In this document: positions 16,838 to 24,019 of the stretch, piece after piece
Layout: the number at the start of each line of letters is the position of its first letter
Numbering within the stretch: position 1 is the stretch's first letter
NCBI RefSeq assembly: GCF_004000255.1
Contig: NZ_RCIQ01000001.1
Span: forward strand, 248,001-312,000
Direction of reading: 5' to 3'
Length of the DNA stretch: 64,000 nt
Source: Nioella ostreopsis
GTDB taxonomy: Bacteria > Pseudomonadota > Alphaproteobacteria > Rhodobacterales > Rhodobacteraceae
Notes under the pieces: generated by a model
Told to the model about the DNA's origin: nothing
Database searches by the model: none
What the model saw: the letters and a program-made list of their open reading frames with translations, nothing else
Program-made: the position numbers and the translations under genes

Positions 16838-19723
16838 ATGCGATCTGAACCGATGGGAAAGACGGAGGCTCGGGCGGAGATGGAAACAAGCCCTCATATG
16901 GCGGCAGGAAGCCTGATCATTGTCGGGTGCGGCGGCGCGTCTGAGATGCTGCCGAAGATTGGTCAGAGGATTGGGCCCGTGGGCCAGATTGCCCTGTTTG
17001 ATCCAGTTGCCGAAGCGGCCAACTACTTGCCCGACTCGCTCAATGAACTCGGCCCGACACATATTCTCGCGGTTCCGGGTCCCAGGTCTGGCAAGGCTGA
17101 GGTGATCCACTATTCGCTGCCCGGACTCGTGAGTCTCGGTCAACCGACAGAGGCTCTGATGGCACTCTTCCCGGGCCTGAAAGAACGGAACAGGACATCG
17201 GCGGACCGAATAACCGGCAAGGACCTTGCGGCGCAACTGGGCGATTTGCCTGATCCCGTGAATTGCGTGATCGATCTGCCCGGTGGCGAAGCCGAGATCC
17301 TTGATGCGCTGGACGCCGCGGGTTTGCTGCAAAGACTTTCCTCTCTTTGCGTGCGCTGCGGCGTCGAGCCGTTTTTCGACGGAGCATTGGCCAGTGAAGA
17401 GATCGAGAGCCGGCTCATCGAGCGTGGCTTTGCGTTGCGAAGTGTGAACACGGACGATTCCGACTGGCCGGAACTGCATTTCACTGCCGATCCCAGGGCG
17501 CGCCGACTTGCCGAGTTGGAGAGTGAGCTTAGTTCACTGCGTGCGACCCTGTCCGACCGTGACCAAAGCCTGAAGAAAGCGCGGGCGGAGTTGCAAGCGC
17601 AGGCTGACGAGGGCGAACAGCGCGACAAGGAAATCGCGACGCTCAGAGAGCAGCTAGCTGCCCGCACCCTTGAGGTCGAACAATCCGTTGGCGAGTTGTC
17701 AGAACGGGAAAAAGCCCTGCAGGCAATAAACAGTGAGCTCAAGACCAAGGCGAGATCACTCAGCGCGAAACTGTCCAATCGTGACCAAAGCCTGAAGAAA
17801 GCGCGGGCGGATCTGCAAAAACAGACCAAGGCGGTCGAACAGCGCGACAAAGAAATCGCGACGCTCAGGAATCAGCTTGATGCCCGCACCCTTGAGATTG
17901 AGGAAGTCGGCAGCAAACTTGCCAGCAAAAACGCTGAACTCGCCAGCAAGGCCTTGGAGCTTGAAAGGTCTGAGGAGGCACTGTCCCGGGCGACTAATGA
18001 ACTTGACGAGGCAAGCCGCGCTTTGGCTTCCAGCCTTGCAGCGAATGACGAAGCAAACCAGAAGCTTGAAGGCAAGGAACAGGAGCTCGCCAGCAAGCGC
18101 GAGGCGCTTGAGAAGGTAGGTGAGGATCTTGCCGATCTACGCCGACAGCTTTCCCAGAAGCAGGCATTGCTGGATGAACGAAATCAGGCCTTGGCTGACC
18201 ACAGTGCAGAGATCGTGGATCGCGATAAGTCTCTGCATTCAGTCAGGAAAGAACTGGATGAACTGAACAAGCAACTGAAGGACAAGACCGTTGCGCTAGA
18301 GAATACAAGGGCGTCGCTAGAATCGAAGGAAGCGGCGCTCGCAGAACGGGATCAGTCGATTGCTACCGTAAGTGAAGAACTGGCGGTGGCCAGAAATGAC
18401 CTGACTGAGAAGAGCGAAGCCCTGGCGAAAGCGCAAAAGGCGTTGGCAATGCGGGACGAAGCCCTGGAAGAGGCTCGGCAGGCAACAGCGGATCTGAGGA
18501 CTGCTGTGTCAAGTGCGCAATCGGCTTTGGCAGAGCGTGATGCCGTCCTGACGGAGCAGAAGAAAACTGAAGAGCAGCTCAAGGCTGATCTTGCTGCGCT
18601 GCAAGTGGAACTGCAGGACCAAGCGCAAGTCGTTGAAGGACATGTGCAGAAACGTGAAGAGCTTGAAGGGCACCTCGCAGAGCGTGATGCCGTCCTGGCG
18701 GAACAGAAGAAAGCTGAAGAGCAGCTCAAGTCTGATCTCGCTGCGCTGCAATCGCAACTGCAGGACCAAGCGCAGGTCGTTGAAGGACATGCGCAGAAAC
18801 GTGAAGAGCTTGAAGGACACCTCGCAGAGCGTGATGCCGTCCTGGCGGAGCAGAAGAAAACCGAAGAGCAGCTCAAGTCTGATCTCGCCGCGCTGCAATC
18901 GCAACTGCAGGACCAAGCGCAGGTCGTTGAGGGACATGCGCAGAAACGTGAAGAGCTTGAAGGGCATCTTGCAGAGCGCGATGCCATCCTGGCGGAGCAG
19001 AAGAAAACTGAAGAGCAGCTCAAGTCTGATCTCGCTGCGCTGCAATCGCAACTGCAGGACCAAGCGCAGGTCGTTGAAGGACATGCGCAGAAACGTGAAG
19101 AGCTTGAAGGGCATCTTGCAGAGCGCGATGCCATCCTGGCGGAGCAGAAGAAAACTGAAGAGCAGCTCAAGTCTGATCTCGCTGCGCTGCAATCGCAACT
19201 GCAGGACCAAGCGCAGGTCGTTGAAGGACATGTGCAGAAACGTGAAGAGCTTGAAGGGCACCTCGCAGAGCGTGATGCCCTCATCTCGGAATTGCAGGCG
19301 AAGGTGGCCACCGGTGAGGCCGAGCTCACCGAGCGTACAGGCCAGCTGACCGACATCGAGGCGAGGTTGGCCGAAGTCACACCAGCCCTAGAAAGGGCCG
19401 AGCGGCGTGCCGAACAGGCCACGACCGAACAAGCCTTCCAATCCAGGGTAAACGCCATGTTGCAGGTCGACCTGGACAATCTACGCACCCGTTTTGAATT
19501 CAGCGAAGGCAAACGCCGTCAACAGGAGGAACTGCTGCGTAAATTGACCCCTAAGCTGACTCAAGCGTCTGAACATCTTCAGATGCTACAACTCGCCCAA
19601 GCCGAAGAGACGCCCGCGGTGGAAGACCAAGCGCCTCCCAAGTCTGTGAAAAAGAGGCCTGGGGCCAAAAAAGCTTCGACCAAGCAACGTCGGAGTGCGG
19701 CCGCGTCCAAGCAGGGGAACTGA
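16838..19723 (+). CDS. Giant coiled-coil protein with N-terminal methyltransferase-like domain
   Basis: 961 residues, no signal peptide or membrane helix. Residues about 22-225 form a Rossmann-like domain (GSLIIVGCGGASEML, then a stretch echoing the FkbM C-terminal pattern, VIDLPGGEAEILDAL), lacking the usual acidic active-site residues, so possibly inactive. Residues about 225-880 are almost continuous heptad coiled coil, including five near-identical 49-residue repeats. The last 27 residues are very basic (KSVKKRPGAKKASTKQRR). The domain order resembles WbdD, whose coiled coil measures O-antigen chain length. Alternative starts at 16853, 16880 and 16898 are possible. Confidence 0.7.
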   Translation: MRSEPMGKTEARAEMETSPHMAAGSLIIVGCGGASEMLPKIGQRIGPVGQIALFDPVAEAANYLPDSLNELGPTHILAVPGPRSGKAEVIHYSLPGLVSLGQPTEALMALFPGLKERNRTSADRITGKDLAAQLGDLPDPVNCVIDLPGGEAEILDALDAAGLLQRLSSLCVRCGVEPFFDGALASEEIESRLIERGFALRSVNTDDSDWPELHFTADPRARRLAELESELSSLRATLSDRDQSLKKARAELQAQADEGEQRDKEIATLREQLAARTLEVEQSVGELSEREKALQAINSELKTKARSLSAKLSNRDQSLKKARADLQKQTKAVEQRDKEIATLRNQLDARTLEIEEVGSKLASKNAELASKALELERSEEALSRATNELDEASRALASSLAANDEANQKLEGKEQELASKREALEKVGEDLADLRRQLSQKQALLDERNQALADHSAEIVDRDKSLHSVRKELDELNKQLKDKTVALENTRASLESKEAALAERDQSIATVSEELAVARNDLTEKSEALAKAQKALAMRDEALEEARQATADLRTAVSSAQSALAERDAVLTEQKKTEEQLKADLAALQVELQDQAQVVEGHVQKREELEGHLAERDAVLAEQKKAEEQLKSDLAALQSQLQDQAQVVEGHAQKREELEGHLAERDAVLAEQKKTEEQLKSDLAALQSQLQDQAQVVEGHAQKREELEGHLAERDAILAEQKKTEEQLKSDLAALQSQLQDQAQVVEGHAQKREELEGHLAERDAILAEQKKTEEQLKSDLAALQSQLQDQAQVVEGHVQKREELEGHLAERDALISELQAKVATGEAELTERTGQLTDIEARLAEVTPALERAERRAEQATTEQAFQSRVNAMLQVDLDNLRTRFEFSEGKRRQQEELLRKLTPKLTQASEHLQMLQLAQAEETPAVEDQAPPKSVKKRPGAKKASTKQRRSAAASKQGN
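18527..19261 (+). repeat. Five tandem 147-bp repeats inside the coiled-coil gene
   Basis: Units begin at 18527, 18674, 18821, 18968 and 19115; each encodes 49 residues starting LAERDA and ending KREELEGH. The period is exactly seven heptads, so copy number can change without breaking the coiled-coil register. A partial sixth unit (LAERDA) follows at 19262. Copies differ at only a few bases, which implies recent expansion by recombination or slippage. Confidence 0.95.
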
Positions 19724-19725
19724 GG

Positions 19726-20649
19726 ATGGCGTCCGACATCACCACGGATGTTCTGGCAGGCGAACTGGCGGATGCGCTGGCAATGCTGGAAGACTATCGT
19801 CAAGACGGCGCGAACGCGGTGGCAGAGCCGCTGCCGAGCCTTCTGGAGCAATGCCAGGCATTGTGTGAAGACTTTACCCCACCAGAGCCGGTGCGCAGTC
19901 TTCACCATCTTGCATGTTCCGGCGGCACGTTGATTTCCAAATGCATCGCTGCCCTGCCGAATGTCGTGCTGCTCAGCGAGATTGACCCGCTCAGCCGCAT
20001 GGAGGTCGCAAATCTGGGTGAAAAGCCCAAATTCGCACCGACCGATGTTATCCACGCGCTTAATCATGCGAACCGAAAGGTCGACGACGAGATCCGTATT
20101 GCGGCCTTCCGTGCCAGCATAGACAGCGTGCTGACAGGTTTGGAACGACGCGGGATGCGCATGGTGCTGCGCGACCACCCGCATTCGCAGTTCCACGCCG
20201 GTGCAGATCACACTGCACGTCCTACGGTGTTGGAAATCCTCAGCGCCGCCTTTCCCACACTTTCCCTGGTCAGTGTACGCCATCCGCTCGATGCCTATCT
20301 GGCCCTTGCCAACAATGGTTGGATCGGTTTCGAGCCTGATACGCTGGAAGAGTACAGTCTGCGGACAATGGCCTTCCTGAACCGGCACGAGTCCTCCCCG
20401 CTGATAAAATACGAGCAATTCATCGCCGATCCCGAAGGGCAACTGGAACGGATTTGCGAGATCCTCTCGCTGCCCTATGAACCGTTGGCTCTCGACATGA
20501 TCGGCGCAGTCCGCATCAGCGGGGACAGTGGCCGAAGCAGCCCGATCATCGGCGCCCGCCCGCGCAGGCCCGTACCAGAAGCAGTTGAGTCACAGCGCAG
20601 TTCTGAGGCCTACACCATCCTTTGTGACAAACTCGACTACGAACCTTGA
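19726..20649 (+). CDS. Sulfotransferase-family protein
   Basis: 307 residues, cytosolic. SLHHLACSGGTLISKCIA resembles the PAPS 5'-phosphosulfate loop (a glycine-rich P-loop variant), and LVSVRHPLDAYLA is the classic 3'-phosphate motif. LIKYEQFIADPEGQLERICEIL near the C-terminus is typical of carbohydrate and peptide sulfotransferases. It would add sulfate to the glycan made here. The start is three bases after the coiled-coil gene, so co-expression is almost certain. Acceptor unknown. Confidence 0.75.
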   Translation: MASDITTDVLAGELADALAMLEDYRQDGANAVAEPLPSLLEQCQALCEDFTPPEPVRSLHHLACSGGTLISKCIAALPNVVLLSEIDPLSRMEVANLGEKPKFAPTDVIHALNHANRKVDDEIRIAAFRASIDSVLTGLERRGMRMVLRDHPHSQFHAGADHTARPTVLEILSAAFPTLSLVSVRHPLDAYLALANNGWIGFEPDTLEEYSLRTMAFLNRHESSPLIKYEQFIADPEGQLERICEILSLPYEPLALDMIGAVRISGDSGRSSPIIGARPRRPVPEAVESQRSSEAYTILCDKLDYEP

Positions 20650-20701
20650 ATTGTGAAGGCCGCAGATGCGTCGACATGGCCGGTAAATGGGACTAGAAAG
20701 C

Positions 20702-21865
20702 ATGAATCAGATTTTAGACACCGGAAAGCCCGTTCAATCCATGCAAACCGGCCCTTCACAGTCCGCTTCGACCGTCCTTGTGACCGAGGATGTTCCCGGT
20801 CTCGTCTTGCAGGCGCTACTGGGTGCTGGACTCGGTGTTGAACGGATTGATACCGAACAACTCCGCGAAAGGTTGGAGGGCGGCACCGGGCAAATCTCCT
20901 TGTTCTGGGATATCCCGTCTGAGACTGTTGCCACCGCGCTTCAAAACGATGGACAGACGGTCGAAATCATAGCCGACTGGCTTGATCGGATGCGTGGCCT
21001 GCTGTCGCTGCTGCGCCGTCACCGCCGTGGTTTGAAGCTGTTCGACGCCCGCCTCATATCGCCACAAGCCGAGCCTTCTGACCGTGAAAGGCTTGCGTCT
21101 GCCCTTGGTCTGGCGCGTTTGCCGGAAGTGCAGCTTGGCGAGGCCGGGCCGGGCGATACCGTGTCACAGATGCTGGCAGTTCTTGCCCTTTCTCGCCTGG
21201 ACATGTTGCGTGACTGTCTTGACGAACTGGAGGCAAACAGTCTGACCTTCGGAACCGATGCATTGGCGACGTCTTGGCTCGAACCGGCTGCAAAAGGGTT
21301 GCAGCGCATTCGCCGGTTGTCCTTGGACCTGAAGGACAAGACGGAACAGGACGACCGGGCGCTTGCCGCGGCAAAGGCCGACTGCGTGCGTTTGAGCGCA
21401 GAGCTTGCGACGACAGTCTCCTCCGCCGAGACACATGCACAGGAAATCAGCTTGCTGCGTGATGAACTTGGTGTGCAACTTACCGAGATCGCGAGGCGCG
21501 AAAAGGAGATCAGCTTGCTGCGCGATCAACTTGGTGTGCAACTTGCCGAGATCGCGAGGCGCGAAGAAGACGGACTTCGCAAGGAGGAGCTTCGCGACAA
21601 GGCCGCGTATGAATCCGAGCGCGCGCTGTCCCGGGCCCTGACCGATCTGCGCCGTGAAGCGAGAGAGCGCAATTCCCTGCAAACACGGCTGCAGGAAACC
21701 GAAGCGCGCCTTGCTTCGGTTGAAGCGGAACGGAACATCCTGAGTCAGCAAATGACCGAGATTTACGAGTCGCGCTCCTGGCGGATCACCAAGCCGCTGA
21801 GGCAAGTTCGCTTGTTGGTTGCCCCAATACGTGAGGCGGAGCCTAGCAGTCAGGCGGACTCTTGA
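20702..21865 (+). CDS. Coiled-coil protein with C-terminal SRSWRITKPLR motif
   Basis: 387 residues, soluble. Residues about 20-215 are a mixed alpha/beta region without a recognised domain. Residues about 215-350 are coiled coil, with a 21-residue unit duplicated (EISLLRDELGVQLTEIARRE and its copy). The end, EIYESRSWRITKPLRQVR, is a signature often found after coiled coils in enzymes of O-antigen and capsule synthesis, where it is thought to be a docking or membrane-contact helix. An upstream ATG at 20687 is possible. Likely a structural partner of the 961-residue protein. Confidence 0.6.
   Translation: MNQILDTGKPVQSMQTGPSQSASTVLVTEDVPGLVLQALLGAGLGVERIDTEQLRERLEGGTGQISLFWDIPSETVATALQNDGQTVEIIADWLDRMRGLLSLLRRHRRGLKLFDARLISPQAEPSDRERLASALGLARLPEVQLGEAGPGDTVSQMLAVLALSRLDMLRDCLDELEANSLTFGTDALATSWLEPAAKGLQRIRRLSLDLKDKTEQDDRALAAAKADCVRLSAELATTVSSAETHAQEISLLRDELGVQLTEIARREKEISLLRDQLGVQLAEIARREEDGLRKEELRDKAAYESERALSRALTDLRREARERNSLQTRLQETEARLASVEAERNILSQQMTEIYESRSWRITKPLRQVRLLVAPIREAEPSSQADS
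21443..21568 (+). repeat. 63-bp tandem duplication in the coiled-coil gene
   Basis: Two adjacent 63-base copies (21443 and 21506) with few differences encode a repeated three-heptad unit. Like the 147-bp repeats upstream it preserves the heptad phase. Confidence 0.9.
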
Positions 21866-21905
21866 GCACCATGGCGACCCCTCAGGCAAGGTGCCAAGGA
21901 CAGGT

Positions 21906-22940
21906 ATGATCCCGGTTTATTGCTTTGGCGGGTACCGAAACCGGAACCCTTTGAGCTATGATGCAATCCGAACAAGGCTCGGTGACAGGGTGAGCTTGGT
22001 TGACACTCCGGCAGATGCCCGCCTTCTCGTTATCAGCCACCATGCGGATTTCGACCTTTTCGGCAGTCAGATTTACGAGATGCTGGCGGCGGTGCCGGAC
22101 CTTCGTCTGGTATTGCTGTCGGAAGAACCTTTCTGGGACAGCATCTGGATGCCGGATCCGGTATCACGCCATCAAGTCCGCGAAACGGTGCACGGCGCTC
22201 TCCCTTACACGGTCCTCAATCATGTGACATCTGATATCTACAAATCGGAAAAAATTCCATATTTCCTGCTGACCGACCCGCGCTATATTGCGCATTATCG
22301 CCCCATGACGGCTCGCAATGCAGGGATGTCGGCGACAGCATGGCATCATCATTTTTCACAGGCGCGCGCTGATGCTGTGTTCTTGAACATTCGACGCACA
22401 GGGCAGGTTTTTTCTCCCTGCTTTGTCGACGCTGGCATGTGGGCGCTATCCGTGTATCGCAGCAACTTCGCGGCGCAATGCATCGGCCGAAGCGTGGTTC
22501 GCAAAGGTTACGGGTGGGAGGACGCGCCTCTGCGGCAGGAGCTGGACGACTGGCACCGAGACAAGCTGGTCCGTTTCGATCATTCTTGCCGCTACATGTC
22601 GGCTTTTGAGAACACGCATCATCCCGACTACGTCTCCGAGAAGATCTATGATGCCTTCGCAGTTGGCGCTGTTCCGCTTTACTACGCTTCGTCTGGCCAT
22701 CGCGTCTCCCGACTTCTGGGTACGGAAGGCTGGCGCAATTTCTATGATCATACCGACACAATTCCGGTCTTCGATGCCGAACGGCCTGTCGACCAAAAGA
22801 CCTGCGAAGGCTACGCCAGAACCCAGGAGTATCTGGCGCGTCTTTTCGATGACAGGCAGGCCATCGAGGCGGAGTACGAAAGACTTTGCGTCGCGTTGGT
22901 CCATGAATTGAATTCGGTGATCTCGGGACGGCGGATATAG
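21906..22940 (+). CDS. GT10-family fucosyltransferase
   Basis: 344 residues from the ATG behind AAGGACAGG; the open frame extends upstream into the previous gene and is not used. The block SAFENTHHPDYVSEKIYDAF followed by AVGAVPLYYASSGH is the signature of alpha-1,3/1,4-fucosyltransferases (CAZy GT10), where it binds GDP-fucose. The N-terminal half is the more variable acceptor domain. No membrane anchor, so it acts in the cytoplasm. Its donor would be supplied by gmd and fcl in the same block. Confidence 0.88.
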   Translation: MIPVYCFGGYRNRNPLSYDAIRTRLGDRVSLVDTPADARLLVISHHADFDLFGSQIYEMLAAVPDLRLVLLSEEPFWDSIWMPDPVSRHQVRETVHGALPYTVLNHVTSDIYKSEKIPYFLLTDPRYIAHYRPMTARNAGMSATAWHHHFSQARADAVFLNIRRTGQVFSPCFVDAGMWALSVYRSNFAAQCIGRSVVRKGYGWEDAPLRQELDDWHRDKLVRFDHSCRYMSAFENTHHPDYVSEKIYDAFAVGAVPLYYASSGHRVSRLLGTEGWRNFYDHTDTIPVFDAERPVDQKTCEGYARTQEYLARLFDDRQAIEAEYERLCVALVHELNSVISGRRI

Positions 22941-23158
22941 GGTCTCTTCGACGCCCTTTCCTTCCGTCAGCTGTTCTTCATGCACTGCACGTTTCCGTTC
23001 ATCTTGAAAAACGATGTCTGAAGCGTGAGGGACACGGGTGAGTGGCGTGCCGTGTCGGACGGAAGGCAGGCATTGTCCAAACCAGTTGGAAAGCGGCATT
23101 TAGTGGCGTAAGAGAAAACTATCAAAATCAGTTGTTTGGACAATGGGCCAGCGTGGAA

Positions 23159-24019
23159 ATGTCATCTGAGAAGACTGCACAGGATTATTTGCTTGATGCC
23201 CGGCGGCACTTCGACGCCAAAGACCATGCTGCGGCACTTCGAATTGCAGAAGACGGCCTTGCCCAGTTTCCGGTCCACGCTGGTCTGTGCGACTTAATAA
23301 TAGCGACACTTCGGGCCATGGAAGGGGCGGAGTCCGCTATCGCCTTTTCCGAAACCTTGCCGCGAGAGCTTTTGGCGAGTTGGCTTCTCAACCGAATGGT
23401 TGTCTTGCTGATCGAAACGGAGCGATTGCAGGAGGCAAACGACCTGCTGAACGAGGCGACCGCAGAAACTCGTGCCCGACAGCCATACCAGATGGCTCGG
23501 ATACGCGTGACCGAAATCATGGAAGGGCAAGAGGCCGCTTTGTCCCACGCTCAGGCGTTTTGTCGGGCCCATCCCGACCGCACGGAACTCATCTTGCGCG
23601 CTGCTGGATTGCTGGAAGACCTGGATCGCTGCCATGAGGCCATCGATTGCCTTGACCCATTGATAACGAAAGACGCGCCATGGCCGCATCGAAAACAGTT
23701 TGCGCGGGTGTGCAAAAAGGCGGGCTATCTCATCTGGGCGATTTCTGTCATGGAAGACGCTGAACGGGATCTGCAAAACCCTCCGCCCGGGCTGTTCTCT
23801 GATCTGGCGCAAGCACTAGAAGAAAAGGGTCGTCCGGAGGAAGCGCTGGCGGTTCTGGACCGCAGCCTGCAACGTTACTCAAACAATTCATATCAGTGCT
23901 GGATGAAAGCCCGAATTCTTCGTGGATTGGGGAGGGCTGAAGAGGCACTCGATTTCGTTTTTCATTGGCGCCAGGGGCCTTGGATGAAAAACTACAGAAC
24001 ATGGTCTGTAATCTGTTGA
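23159..24019 (+). CDS. TPR protein, N-terminal fragment of a frameshifted TPR-GT32 gene
   Basis: About 286 residues from ATG 23159. Consists of TPR-like helical pairs (AALRIAEDGLAQFPVH, EEALAVLDRSLQRYSNNS). The frame ends with an atypical tail at 24019, while the continuing TPR sequence (LQNMVCNLLIEIERHEEAEEF) resumes in the frame one base earlier. Internal homology between MVVLLIETERLQEAN here and NLLIEIERHEEAEEF downstream shows that both belong to one protein. The break maps near an A5 run at 23987-23991. A longer start (23042) exists without support. Confidence 0.65.
   Translation: MSSEKTAQDYLLDARRHFDAKDHAAALRIAEDGLAQFPVHAGLCDLIIATLRAMEGAESAIAFSETLPRELLASWLLNRMVVLLIETERLQEANDLLNEATAETRARQPYQMARIRVTEIMEGQEAALSHAQAFCRAHPDRTELILRAAGLLEDLDRCHEAIDCLDPLITKDAPWPHRKQFARVCKKAGYLIWAISVMEDAERDLQNPPPGLFSDLAQALEEKGRPEEALAVLDRSLQRYSNNSYQCWMKARILRGLGRAEEALDFVFHWRQGPWMKNYRTWSVIC

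Noticed and set aside
18527-19261. CRISPR array
   Set aside because: Repeats are contiguous 147-bp coding units without spacers and keep one reading frame.
18352-19512. Long minus-strand frames (386 and 250 residues) over the 147-bp repeats
   Set aside because: They are Ser/Cys- and Leu/Phe-rich mirror images of the repeated coiled-coil codons, with no start signals or family likeness.
23984-23995. Programmed -1 ribosomal frameshifting in the TPR-GT32 gene
   Set aside because: The zero-frame sequence G-AAA-AAC is not a proper slippery heptamer (the first base breaks the triplet) and no strong downstream hairpin was seen; mutation or base-call error in the A-run is simpler.
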